Shown in pieces: positions 50,862-59,820 of a DNA stretch of 64,000 nucleotides (position 1 is the stretch's first letter; the number at the start of each line of letters is the position of its first letter). Source of the stretch: Kitasatospora sp. MAA19 (GTDB lineage Bacteria > Actinomycetota > Actinomycetes > Streptomycetales > Streptomycetaceae); contig NZ_JARXYZ010000006.1 of the NCBI RefSeq assembly GCF_029894125.1, positions 1 to 64,000 of the forward strand, given 5' to 3'. The translations under genes were made by a program, and so were the position numbers. The notes beneath the pieces are model-generated. The model searched no databases and was not told where the DNA came from. It saw nothing but the letters and a program-made list of their open reading frames with translations.

Positions 50862-51701
50862 TCAGCGCAGTCCGGCGAACAGGTCCCGCTCGGGCAGCGC
50901 GGCGCCGGTGGTGTCACGGACCCGGACGAAGGTCTCCACGCCCATCAGCTCGGTGAACCGCTCCTTGCCCATCCGCAGGAAGAAGATGTTCTCGCTCTGG
51001 CTGGAGTGCGCGAGCAGCGCGTCGTACTTCCGGCCGCCGAAGACGGTGGTGTCCACCCAGGTGGTGATCTCCTCGTCGGGCAGCCCGAACGGGGGCAGCT
51101 CGGGGTCCTGCCCGTCCGGCTCCGGGGCCTCCCAATCCGCGCCGAACTCGCGCATGACCTCGCCGAACCGCCGCATCATCGAACGCGGCGCGGTGGTCCA
51201 GTACACCTTGGGCGCCAGGTCGGGGGTCAGCGCCAGGGCGGCCGCGGTGATCCGGTTGGCCTGGATGTGGTCGGGGTGGCCGTAGAAGCCGTTCTCGTCG
51301 TAGGTGACGACGACGTCGGGGCGGTAGCGGAGCATCAGGTCGGCCAGGCGGGCGGCGCCGTCGGCGACGGGCGTGCTCCAGAACGAGCCGGGCGCGTGGT
51401 TGGCCGGCCAGCCCATCATCCCGGAGTCGGCGTAGCCGAGCAGTTCGAGGTGGTCGACCCCCAGGATGCGGCAGCTGACCTCCAGCTCCTTGCGGCGCAG
51501 GGCGGCGACGGCGGCCGGGTCGTGCCCGTCCTCACCCGGCTTGACGCCGCCGGGGCCGTCGCCGCAGGCGCCGTCGGTACAGGTGACGAGGACGGTGCGC
51601 ACGCCCTCGGCGGCGTAGCGGGCGAGGACGCCGCCGGTGCTGGTGGCCTCGTCGTCGGGGTGGGCGTGCACTGCCATCAGGGTCAGGGGCCGGTCGGCCA
51701 T
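50862..51701 (-). CDS. PIG-L family zinc deacetylase (MshB/Mca-like) (279 aa)
   Basis: ATG 51701 with GGAGGA upstream. Zinc motif AHPDDEA near the N-terminus and GHPDHIQANR in the middle match the LmbE/PIG-L family (MshB, Mca, GlcNAc-PI deacetylase). The insert MGWPANHAPGSFWSTPV and the C-terminal SSQSENIFFLRMG resemble mycothiol-S-conjugate amidase / MshB relatives. Could act in mycothiol metabolism or detoxification, or deacetylate another sugar. It is not adjacent to the mycothiol-dependent enzyme at 36 kb. Confidence 0.88.
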   Translation of the reverse strand: MADRPLTLMAVHAHPDDEATSTGGVLARYAAEGVRTVLVTCTDGACGDGPGGVKPGEDGHDPAAVAALRRKELEVSCRILGVDHLELLGYADSGMMGWPANHAPGSFWSTPVADGAARLADLMLRYRPDVVVTYDENGFYGHPDHIQANRITAAALALTPDLAPKVYWTTAPRSMMRRFGEVMREFGADWEAPEPDGQDPELPPFGLPDEEITTWVDTTVFGGRKYDALLAHSSQSENIFFLRMGKERFTELMGVETFVRVRDTTGAALPERDLFAGLR

Positions 51702-51868
51702 GGGTTCCGTCCTCCGGTCGGTCGGGGTGAGCCGCCACCAGTCTGCGCCAGTGCTTCGCCGCCGTGACATCCGCCCCCGTCCCTCGACTTGGCGAAGCGT
51801 CCGCCTCCTGTGGCGGCTGCGCGCCGATCACCGGGCTGCGCCGCCGGCGGGCGGCGGGCGGTGCCCCG

Positions 51869-53095
51869 TCAGCCGGTGGTGCCGGTCGCGTCGCGCTCGA
51901 CCGGGAGGTGGCGGGGGCCGCGCAGGATGGGGCTGCGCCGGTAGGGCGGCGGGTCCTCGGCCAGGCGGGCGTCGTCCAGCCGGCGCAGGAGCGCGTTGAG
52001 CGCGATCTGGGCCTCGATCCGGGCGAGCGGGGCGCCGTAGCAGATGTGGATGCCGCTGCCGAAGCCGAGGTGCTGGTTGTCCTTGCGCAACGGGTCGAAG
52101 CGGTCCGGGTCCTCGAAGCGCCGGGGGTCCCGGTTGCCGGCGGCGAGCACCAGGATCAGCGGGGCGCCCCGGGGGACGGTGACCCCCGCGACCTCGATGT
52201 CGGTGAGCGGTGAACGCTGCGGCAGGTACTGGACGGGCGGCTCGAAGCGCAGCAGTTCCTCCACCGCCCCCGGCATGAGCCCGGGATCGGCCCGCAGCCG
52301 CTCCAGGGCCTCGGGGTGGCGCAGGAGGGTGAGCATGCCGTTGGTGATCAGGTTGACGGTGGTCTCGTGTCCGGCGATCAGCAGCAGGACCGCCGTGGAC
52401 ATCAACTCCTCCGGGGTGAGGCGGCCTTCGGGGCCGTCGTCGTTGGCCAGGGCGGAGAGCAGGTCGGCGGTGGGGTGGCTACGGCGTTCCTCGGCCAGGC
52501 CCCCCAGGTACCGGCCCATCGCGATGCGGGCCTGCCGGGCCTCCTGCCGGCGCCGCTCCGGGTCCTGACCGGGCGTCGGGTCGAAGCCGGCGATGACGGC
52601 GTTGGTCCAGGCGCGGACGCGGGGCACGTCCTCGTGGGGCACGCCCATGAGCCGGCTGATCACGGTGATGGGGAGCGGGTAGGCGAAGTCGTCGACGAGG
52701 TCGATCCGGCCCTTGTCCGGGAAGGCGTCGATCAGTTCCTCGGCGATGCGGGTGATGTCGCCGTGGAGGGCGTCGATCCGCCCCGGGGAGTGCGGCGGGC
52801 CGAAGGGGCGCATCGCGAGGCGGCGCAGCCGGTCGTGCTCGGGGTCGTCGAGTCTGATGAAGGCGGGCGTCAGGCCGTCCTGGGTGAAGGCGGGGTCCGG
52901 GTCCTTCCGGCTGCGCTGGTCCGAGCTGACCCGGGGGTCGTGGAGCAGGGCGGCGATCTCGTAGTAGGTGCCCACGAGGTAGGCGCCGTCGTCCTGGCGC
53001 ACCACGCCGTTCTCGCGCAGTTCGGCGTAGAGCGGGTAGGGGTCGGCACGGTTCGTGTAGTCGTTGATGCGGCGCAGGAGGGTGTCGGGGGTCAT
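51869..53095 (-). CDS. Cytochrome P450, last gene of a ferredoxin-linked operon (408 aa)
   Basis: Complete P450: I-helix IAGHETTVNLI (acid-alcohol pair present), ExxR in EELLRFEPP, heme loop FGSGIHICYGAPLA with Cys ligand. The start overlaps the stop of the ferredoxin reductase gene by ATGA. A full electron-transfer chain (ferredoxin, reductase, P450) is thus encoded in order, a CYP105/107-like soluble class I arrangement. Substrate unknown; nearby esterase and Lrp regulator hint at hydrophobic or ester substrates. Confidence 0.93.
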   Translation of the reverse strand: MTPDTLLRRINDYTNRADPYPLYAELRENGVVRQDDGAYLVGTYYEIAALLHDPRVSSDQRSRKDPDPAFTQDGLTPAFIRLDDPEHDRLRRLAMRPFGPPHSPGRIDALHGDITRIAEELIDAFPDKGRIDLVDDFAYPLPITVISRLMGVPHEDVPRVRAWTNAVIAGFDPTPGQDPERRRQEARQARIAMGRYLGGLAEERRSHPTADLLSALANDDGPEGRLTPEELMSTAVLLLIAGHETTVNLITNGMLTLLRHPEALERLRADPGLMPGAVEELLRFEPPVQYLPQRSPLTDIEVAGVTVPRGAPLILVLAAGNRDPRRFEDPDRFDPLRKDNQHLGFGSGIHICYGAPLARIEAQIALNALLRRLDDARLAEDPPPYRRSPILRGPRHLPVERDATGTTG

Positions 53096-54489
53096 CCGGG
53101 GGTTTCCTCGTCGGCGGGGGGCGGCGGTCCGGGGCGTCCATGCCGGACCAGGGTCAGGTGCCGGTCCGGCAGGTGCCCGGTGAGGGCCACGGTCGGTCCG
53201 TGCGACAGCAGGTGCGGGTCGGGCACGTCGGAGGGGACGGTCACCGGAACGGCGGGCCGGTCGGCGGCGCCGGGCGCGGGGGGAAACGGTGCGGACGTCT
53301 CGATGAGGTACTGGTAGTGCTCCAGCCACTTGGCGCGGTTGACGGTGACGGCCGCGGTGATGCGCCCCCGGTAGCCGTAGACGGCGACGAAGCGGCCCTC
53401 CTGCAACGAGCCCTGGGCGAGGACCACCTGGTCGGAGAAGGTCGGTACGCCCACGGACTTGATGTTGAGGCCGAACTGGCTCGACCAGAAGGCGGGGACG
53501 GTCAGGTGCGGCCGCCGGCGCGGTGCCGGGCTGACCATGTTGTGGGCGGCGACCTCGGCCTGGGCGACCGCGTTGCCCCAGTGTTCGAGGGAGAGCATCT
53601 GGTACTCGAAGAGCGGGTGCGGGAAGCGGGCGACGTCCCCGGCGACGAAGACGTCGTCGGTGACGATCCCGTACATGGTGAAGGCGCGGCACCCCGCGTC
53701 GCAGGCGACGCCCCTGGGGCCGGCGGCCAGGCCCGATCCTTCGAGCCATTCGGTGTTGCGCACGGCGCCCAGGGCGACGACCGCGACATCGGCGTCGATC
53801 CGGCCGCCGTCGGAGAAGTCGGCGCCGGTGAACCGGCCGTTCTCGCTCCTGAGCGCGGTGACCGTCACGCCGCAGCGCAGATCGACACCGTGGGCGCGCT
53901 GCGCCGCCGCGGCGAAGGCGCCGAGCGCCCCGCCCAGCGCGCCGACGAGCGGGACGGGGCCGCGTTCGGCGACCGTCACCTCCAGGCCGCGCTCGCGGCA
54001 GGCGGAGGCGATCTCGGAGCCGGTGAACCCGGCACCGATCACCAGCACCCGGCGGGGCCCGGCGTCGAGGCGTTCGGTGAGGCGGGCCGCGTCGTCGGCC
54101 GTGCGCAGGGTGAGGACGCCGTCCAGCGCGGCCTGGGCGGGTTTCGGCCAGGGGCGGGCGCGGGTTCCGGTGGCGATCAGCAGCCGGTCGTAGGGGAGGT
54201 GTTCGCCGTCGGCGAGGACCACCTGCCGCTCCTCCGGGTCGACCCGGTCGGCGCGCACCCCGAGCTTCCAGCGCGCTTCGACGGCCCGGCGGCGCGGCAG
54301 CCCGACGTCCCGGGCGTGGACCCGTCCGAGCAGCACCTGCTTGGACAGCGGCGGTCTGTCGTACGGGGGGTGGGGCTCCTCCCCCACCACGGTCAGCGAG
54401 CCGGCGTAGCCCTGCGCGCGCAGCGTCTCGGCGGCCCGCAGGCCGGCCAGCGAGGCGCCGACGACGACGATCCGCTCGACGCCGTTCAT
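53092..54489 (-). CDS. FAD-dependent ferredoxin reductase (465 aa)
   Basis: Two-dinucleotide fold: FAD site VVVGASLAGLRAAETLR, then ATGTRARPWPKP, NAD(P)H site VLVIGAGFTGSEIASAC, and DVFVAGDVARFPHPLF for FAD. It resembles putidaredoxin-reductase-type enzymes that feed P450 ferredoxins. It overlaps both neighbours by ATGA (ferredoxin stop at 54486, P450 start at 53095), so translation is coupled throughout. The C-terminus has an extra ~50-residue Pro-rich tail. Confidence 0.92.
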   Translation of the reverse strand: MNGVERIVVVGASLAGLRAAETLRAQGYAGSLTVVGEEPHPPYDRPPLSKQVLLGRVHARDVGLPRRRAVEARWKLGVRADRVDPEERQVVLADGEHLPYDRLLIATGTRARPWPKPAQAALDGVLTLRTADDAARLTERLDAGPRRVLVIGAGFTGSEIASACRERGLEVTVAERGPVPLVGALGGALGAFAAAAQRAHGVDLRCGVTVTALRSENGRFTGADFSDGGRIDADVAVVALGAVRNTEWLEGSGLAAGPRGVACDAGCRAFTMYGIVTDDVFVAGDVARFPHPLFEYQMLSLEHWGNAVAQAEVAAHNMVSPAPRRRPHLTVPAFWSSQFGLNIKSVGVPTFSDQVVLAQGSLQEGRFVAVYGYRGRITAAVTVNRAKWLEHYQYLIETSAPFPPAPGAADRPAVPVTVPSDVPDPHLLSHGPTVALTGHLPDRHLTLVRHGRPGPPPPADEETPG

Positions 54490-54695
54490 CGGGCCGCGGG
54501 ACCGGCCGGCTCGCCGACGAGGATGGCCTGCACCGGGCAGGCCGCCGCCGCCCGGAGGACGCGCTCCTGCTGCCCGTCGGGGACGGCCGGTGTGAACATC
54601 AGGGACTCCTCGCCGTGCAGTTCGAACACGTCAGGGGCGAGGAACACGCACTGGGCGTACGCCTGGCAGCGATTGAGGTCGACAACGATCTGCAT
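54486..54695 (-). CDS. [3Fe-4S] ferredoxin (69 aa)
   Basis: ATG 54695 (MQIVVDLNRCQAYAQC). Three cysteines in the order CxxxxxC ... CP (C10, C16, C54 in AACPVQAI), as in single-cluster [3Fe-4S] ferredoxins that serve P450s; the fourth Cys position is Ala. First gene of the operon. A 260-bp gene-free region lies upstream. Confidence 0.9.
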   Translation of the reverse strand: MQIVVDLNRCQAYAQCVFLAPDVFELHGEESLMFTPAVPDGQQERVLRAAAACPVQAILVGEPAGPAAR

Positions 54696-54954
54696 CCCGG
54701 TACGCTCCTCCGCGCGGCCCGCCCGCCGTGTCCGTCCTACGGCCTGGCGACGGGCCGCGCGAGCGGTGGTACTCCGGAGGGATGGACGGCCGGGCGGCAC
54801 ACCGGTGCACGGGAGCCGGTCCGGCAGGGGCGGGGATCCGGCGCGGCGGACGGCGCGTCCACCGGCGGGCGCGGCGCGGCGTCACCCGGCCGGGTTCCTG
54901 AACGTGCGCCGGACGTGGGCGCCGGGCCGGGCATGGGCCGGGTGGGCGGCGCCG

Positions 54955-56358
54955 TCAGCCGAACCGTTCGACGTCGGCGCCGCTCCGGTACGGCGCCCAG
55001 TCGCCGCCCGGGGCGCCGGTGGCCGTGAACGCGGCGAGCGCGCCGGCGAAGTCGGCGGCCAGGGCGCGGTCCGAGGCGCTGACGGCGCCCAGCATCGGGG
55101 CGTCCGGGTAGGCGTCGAAGGTCCCGAAGAGGAAGGGCAGTTCGGCGCAGTGGGTGGCGCCGAGGCCGAGGTCGTCGGTGGGCGGCCGGCGGGCGAAGCG
55201 GTAGACGTACGCCGGGGTGCCCTGGGCGGCGCGGTACTCGGCCAGCTCCGTACCGCCGACGCCGAAGAACCGGTCCGCGGCGGCCTCGCCCTCGGGTCCG
55301 CGGTGGCCGAAGGCCGTCATCTCGTCCGTGACCGTGCCGAGCAGCAGCTCCTTGCCGCCCAGGCCGCCGGCGCCGGCCGCCGCGAGCAGGGGCTGCGGGA
55401 GTCCCGCACCGCCGAGGACGGGGTACATGAGCGGGGTCGGGTCGCCGGGCGTGCCACGGTCGGCCGCCAGCTGGCGGTAGGCCTCCAGCAGGCGCTGGAC
55501 GGGCAGGGCGCGCAGCTCCTCGTAGCCGCTCCGGTCCCCGGCCAGGCCGAGCAGGCGCAGGTAGGCGGTGGCGGTGGCGGCGGCGTCCGCCGGGTCCTGC
55601 GGGCGCAGGCCCCACGGGCCGCTCTGGGCGATCACCCGGCGGATGGAGCCGCCGGTGGCGGGGTCGAGCGCCAGCGCGAGGGCCGAATAGGCGCCGGCCG
55701 ACTGGCCGCCGACCGTGATCGACTCGGGGTCGCCGCCGAACGCGGCGATGTTCTCCCGGACCCAGCGCAGCGCGGCGCCCTGGTCGCGGCAGCCGGGGTT
55801 GTCCGCGCCGAACTCCGGCAGGTACAGGTAACCCAGCGGCCCCAGGCGGTAGTTGGCGGTGACCACGACGATGCCGCCGAGTTCGGCGAGGCGGGCGCCG
55901 TGGTACCGGTCCCAGCCGCCGCAGCCGCTGCTGAAGCCGCCGCCGTGGAACCAGAGCAGCACCGGGCGCAGCGCGGGGGTGTCGGTCGCGGGGGCACCGG
56001 CGGGGGCGGGCAGGGCCTGGCGGGGCGTCCAGACGTTGAGGGTGAGGCAACCGTCCTCGTCCCAGTCCGGCTCGCGCTCCCCCATCACGGCCTCCAGCCG
56101 GGACGGATCCTGCGGCACCGCCGGGCCCGGGCGCAGCGCGTCCCGGACCCCGCTCCAGGCGGGCTGCGGGTGCGGTGCGGCGAAGCGCAGCGCGCCCACC
56201 GGGGAGGCCGCGTACGGGATGCCCTGGAAGGCCGCCACCGCGCCCTCCAGCGTGCCGCGCAGCCGGCCCTGCCCGGCGGTGAGCACCGGGCCCGTTCCGC
56301 GGCCGTCCCTCCCGTTCGTCCCGCCCGTCCCGTTCGATCCGTTCGATCCGTTCGTCAT
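54955..56358 (-). CDS. Type-B carboxylesterase (467 aa)
   Basis: ATG 56358. A repetitive N-terminus (NGSNGSNGTGGTNGRDGRG, from TTCGATCCG DNA repeats) precedes the carboxylesterase core: AFQGIPYAASPVG, CLTLNVWTPR, the oxyanion-hole LLWFHGGGFSSG, Ser nucleophile GGQSAGAYS, Glu in GTVTDEMTAFG and His in GATHCAELPFLFG. About 467 residues is normal for the family. Divergent from the Lrp-type gene, which probably regulates it. Confidence 0.92.
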   Translation of the reverse strand: MTNGSNGSNGTGGTNGRDGRGTGPVLTAGQGRLRGTLEGAVAAFQGIPYAASPVGALRFAAPHPQPAWSGVRDALRPGPAVPQDPSRLEAVMGEREPDWDEDGCLTLNVWTPRQALPAPAGAPATDTPALRPVLLWFHGGGFSSGCGGWDRYHGARLAELGGIVVVTANYRLGPLGYLYLPEFGADNPGCRDQGAALRWVRENIAAFGGDPESITVGGQSAGAYSALALALDPATGGSIRRVIAQSGPWGLRPQDPADAAATATAYLRLLGLAGDRSGYEELRALPVQRLLEAYRQLAADRGTPGDPTPLMYPVLGGAGLPQPLLAAAGAGGLGGKELLLGTVTDEMTAFGHRGPEGEAAADRFFGVGGTELAEYRAAQGTPAYVYRFARRPPTDDLGLGATHCAELPFLFGTFDAYPDAPMLGAVSASDRALAADFAGALAAFTATGAPGGDWAPYRSGADVERFG

Positions 56359-56485
56359 CGCCGTCCCGTCCCCTCTCGTCGTGCCGTGCTGGACAGTTCA
56401 GGTGTACGGCCTGCCGAAGGGATCGGCCAGTATTGGCTCGTTCGGTGATGAAAAGCGGACGCGGCAGTGCCCTAGAGTGCCGAAG

Positions 56486-57487
56486 GTGCGCCATTCACTC
56501 GACGGGACCGACCGCAGGATCGCCGCCGCGCTGCTGATCGCGCCCCGTGCTTCCTGGCGTACGCTCGCGCACTGCCTGGACCTGTCCGAGCGCACGGTCG
56601 TCCGCCGGGCCGGCCCGCTGTACGCCGACGGCACGCTGCGGGCCACCGCGGTACGCAACCCCGTCCGGTTCCCCGCCCTGATCCCGCTGGCGCTGCGGGT
56701 GCGCTGCCGTCCGAACCGGGTCCGGGTGGTGGCCGCCACCTTGGCCCGCCGGCCCGACACGGTCTGGGTGGACGTGCTGGGCGGCGGCGACGAGATCAGT
56801 ACGATCCTCTTCCTGGACGGCCCCGAGGCCCGCGACACCCTGCTGCTGCGCGACCTGCCCGCGACCGCCGCCGTCGCCTCCTGGACCTCGCACACGCTGC
56901 TGCGGGTCTTCCCGACCTCGTTCTCCTGGAGCGCCGGCCTGCTCTCCGAGCGGGAGACCTCGCTGCTCCACGCGGCCGACCCGCTCTCGGCCGACCCGCC
57001 GTCGGCCGACCCGCCGTCGAGCGGCGCACCCGAGCCGGCGGAACCGCTGCTCGACGCCCCCTTGATCGAGGCGCTGAGCGCGAACGGCCGGGCCGGCTAC
57101 ACCGAACTCGCCGCCCGGACCGGCCTCAGCCCGCTCACCGCCCGGCGCCGGGTGGACGCGCTGATCCGCGGCCGGGTGGTCCGGCTGGCCACCGAGCTGG
57201 ACCTGGCGCTGCTCGGCTGCCACGCCGAGGCGCTGCTCTGGCTGACCGTCAGCCCCGGCGCGCTGGACGCCACCGGCGAAGCGCTCGGCCGCCACCCCCG
57301 GGTCCGCTTCGCCGCCGCCACCACGGGCCCCGCCAATCTCCTGCTGGCGGTGGCCGTGGCCGATCTCAGCGCCCTGTACGCCTTCCTGACCGAGACCGTC
57401 GGCGCCCTGGAGCGGATCTCCACCGTCGAGACCACCCCGATCCTGGTCACCGCCAAGCGCACCGGCCTGCCCCGCCCGACCCGGTGA
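56486..57487 (+). CDS. Double Lrp/AsnC-family regulator (333 aa)
   Basis: GTG 56486 follows a TAGAGT -10-like hexamer (56473-56478) by seven bases, so probably leaderless. The protein holds two Lrp units: HTH 1 (LDGTDRRIAAALLIAPRASW, LSERTVVRRAGPLYADGTLR), a middle domain, a Ser/Pro/Ala/Asp repeat linker (PLSADPPSADPPSS), then HTH 2 (ALSANGRAGYTELAARTGLS, LTARRRVDALIRGRVV) and a C-terminal RAM-like effector domain. Fused double Lrp proteins are common in streptomycetes. The GGCA..TGCC dyad overlapping the -10 could be its autoregulatory site. Confidence 0.9.
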   Translation: MRHSLDGTDRRIAAALLIAPRASWRTLAHCLDLSERTVVRRAGPLYADGTLRATAVRNPVRFPALIPLALRVRCRPNRVRVVAATLARRPDTVWVDVLGGGDEISTILFLDGPEARDTLLLRDLPATAAVASWTSHTLLRVFPTSFSWSAGLLSERETSLLHAADPLSADPPSADPPSSGAPEPAEPLLDAPLIEALSANGRAGYTELAARTGLSPLTARRRVDALIRGRVVRLATELDLALLGCHAEALLWLTVSPGALDATGEALGRHPRVRFAAATTGPANLLLAVAVADLSALYAFLTETVGALERISTVETTPILVTAKRTGLPRPTR

Positions 57488-57590
57488 GCCTGCGGGCCGC
57501 GCGGGGCCGCGGTGGTGTGGTCTCGCGGGGCCCGCACGGACCCGCCGATCCTGGCATCCGAGGAACCGCCGGGGCCACCGTCCGTCGCGG

Positions 57591-58084
57591 CTAGCCGAGG
57601 CCGCCCGCAGGGGCGTGCAGGTCCGTCAGGTGTGCGAGGGCGTCCTGCCAGGTGCCGGTGTGGACGGGCAGGGGCCGCAGGGCTGCCGCCAGCGCGTGGA
57701 CGGCGTCGGCGGTGGCGGGGCGAGCGATCCAGTTGACGATGGACGCCAGCAGCCAGGCCCGGGTCGGCGGGGCGCCGGCCTGGGGTGCCTGGGTCAGGAC
57801 CGCGGTGACCGCCGGGCCGGGCCGGCCGGACCGGTCCGGGTCGGCCAGGTGGAGGGCGCCGGTGCCGGGGGCGGGGCGCAGCACGGTGTAGGGCTCGGGC
57901 CGCAGCCGCCAGCCGGCCCGTTCCAGCTGCCGGGCGCGTTTGACGAGGTCGGACATCCAGGCGCGGGGGAAGAGCACCGCCTGCTCCCCGTCGTGCCGAT
58001 CCCCGTCCCGCACGGCGGCTCCGCACAGCAGCGGGATCGCCCCCGCCTCCGCGGACGCGTGGGCCGCGTAGCCGGCGAGGACCG
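57591..58084 (-). pseudogene. 3' fragment of an unknown gene fused behind the ABC remnant
   Basis: From ~58084 the minus strand reads AVLAGYAAHASAEAGAIPLL, then LFPRAWMSDLVKRARQLERA and ends HLTDLHAPAGGLG. An in-frame GTG at 58013 could initiate, but without a ribosome binding site. No family recognised. The join with the transporter fragment at ~58085 is in a different frame. Confidence 0.4.
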
Positions 58085-58623
58085 CTGAGCAGCACGAGCG
58101 GGAGCAGCCACCACGCCATGACCACGAAGGCCCCTCCCACGGCCACCACGGTCAGGGCCGCCTGGAAGGCCGTGACGAGGAGGACGACGGCCATGGCGGG
58201 CTGGCGGCGCGAGGCGAAGACCGCCCGCTGCAGCCCGTCGTGGAAGTCGGGCTCCTCGAAGCGCGGCAGTTCGGCCGCCACCGCGGCCTCCAGCACCATC
58301 CCCGCCACCAGGCGGTCCACCTTGGCCGTCAGCACCGCCATCCGCGCCGCCCCGGACAGCCGCAGGGCGCCGGCCGCGGCGCCCGTCACCAGCAGCACGA
58401 TCACGGCCGGCACCAGCACGGGCGAGCGCCCGGCCGCCGCCGGCCCCTGTGCCAGCACCGAGCCGAACACGCGCTGCGCCACGACCAGTCCCCCGGCCAC
58501 CCCGGCCGCCAGGAGGACCTGCACCAGGACCACGTGGATCAGCGCCCGCCGGTCGGCCAGCCAGGCGAGACGGACGGCGAAAGCCGCCGAGGACAACAGG
58601 ACACCCACACGCCGTTCAGCCAT
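58085..58623 (-). pseudogene. Truncated ABC-exporter transmembrane domain
   Basis: ATG 58623 with GGGGAAGGGG upstream. Roughly 178 residues with an exporter-type TM region: RALIHVVLVQVLLAAGVAGG, LVPAVIVLLVTGAAAGALRL, ELPRFEEPDFHDGLQRAVFA (coupling helix), then VVMAWWLLPLVLL where the frame is lost. The rest of the membrane domain and the ATPase are missing. Confidence 0.65.
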
Positions 58624-58824
58624 CGCCGGCCCCTTCCCCTGGCCCCGTCACCACCGCCCGGAAATCCCGGGCGCCGACGGGCGCACATCACCATCACTGC
58701 CCCTCGGGAGCCCGGGGCAGTCGGCGGTCGGGGGCTTCGTCGAAGGTGCTGGTGTTCGTTGACGATCGTTTTTCTGGACGTGGGGATTCGGCGAACAGTC
58801 GGTCGGTCAAGGAGATGCTTCGGG

Positions 58825-59820
58825 TCATTCGGCTGATTCGGCCGGCCGGCCGAGGAAGCCCCCGGGCACGGCGGCGCCGCGGTCTGCGGGCAGGCCGTGC
58901 GTGGTGCCGCCCCGGGCCCGTACCTGGGTCGGGAGTGCGCCCCAGTGCCGCCGGAACGCGGTGCTGAAGTGCCGGGTGTCCGCGTAGCCGCAGGAGCGGG
59001 CGACGGCCGCGACGGACAGCGCGCGCAGCGCGGGATCGGCCAGGCGCTGCGCGGCGATGCCCAGCCGGTGGCGGGTCAGGTAGGCGATGATCGTGCACCC
59101 CGTCTCCTGCTGGAAGAGCCGTGCCGCGTGGCGTTCGCTCAGGTGGACCTGGGTGGCGACGTCCCGTACCCGGACCGGGCGGTCGAAGTTGTCGTCGAGG
59201 TAACGGGTCATCCGGGCGACGGTCGCCGCCGCGCGTCCGCCCGGCGCGGGCGTCGGGCGCGGGGCGGCGGGCCGGCCGGCGACGGCGCGGGCGCAGCTGA
59301 GTACCAGTGCGGGGGCGAGGGCGGCCAGCAGGTCGGGGCTGGCGGGGCCCGGGGCCGCGGCCTCTTCGGCGAGTGTCACCAGCAGCCGGGGCAGCGGGGT
59401 CTCGGCGGCCGGGACGACGTGGCGCGGGCCGGCCGCGAGGGTGTCGAGGAGGGCGGCGGTATCCGGGGAGCCGGGTGCGGCGCCGCGTGGAGCGCGTTCG
59501 GGGACCATCGTCCAGGACCAGAAGACGATGCCGAGCGGGTCCCGGGGGTCGGTGGTGATCTCGTGGACGTCGCCGGGGCGGGCCAGGAACAGCCGGCCGG
59601 CCTCGACCGGGTGTTCCCGCCCGCCGATCCGGAACGTCCCGCGTCCGGCGTAGGCGTAGCAGAGCTCGAAGTAGGAGTGGCTGTGCCAGTAGTTGCGCCA
59701 TGGCTCGGGCGGGTAGAACCCCCAGTCGACGAACTCGACCCGTCGGCCGGCGAGGGTGGTGCCCAGCCGTACGGAGTTGAGCAGGGGCAGGGCGGCGCCC
59801 GTCCGGGCCAGTTCGGTCAC
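58825..59820 (-). CDS. AraC family regulator, coupled to the PhyH gene (331 aa)
   Basis: GTG 59820 overlaps the PhyH stop (GTGA). N-terminal cupin-like sensor (WHSHSYFELCYAYAGRGTFR, FLARPGDVHEITTDPRDPLG), then a C-terminal double HTH (YLDDNFDRPVRVRDVATQVH, LSERHAARLFQQETGCTIIA, ALSVAAVARSCGYADTRHFS, FRRHWGALPTQVRAR). Likely controls its own operon and the divergent amidohydrolase. A dyad (60773-60796) lies in the shared interval. Confidence 0.92.
   Translation of the reverse strand: MTELARTGAALPLLNSVRLGTTLAGRRVEFVDWGFYPPEPWRNYWHSHSYFELCYAYAGRGTFRIGGREHPVEAGRLFLARPGDVHEITTDPRDPLGIVFWSWTMVPERAPRGAAPGSPDTAALLDTLAAGPRHVVPAAETPLPRLLVTLAEEAAAPGPASPDLLAALAPALVLSCARAVAGRPAAPRPTPAPGGRAAATVARMTRYLDDNFDRPVRVRDVATQVHLSERHAARLFQQETGCTIIAYLTRHRLGIAAQRLADPALRALSVAAVARSCGYADTRHFSTAFRRHWGALPTQVRARGGTTHGLPADRGAAVPGGFLGRPAESAE

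Noticed and set aside
53140..56448. An 1100-codon plus-strand open frame
   Set aside because: Antisense shadow of the P450 operon and carboxylesterase, whose motifs and overlaps are unambiguous.
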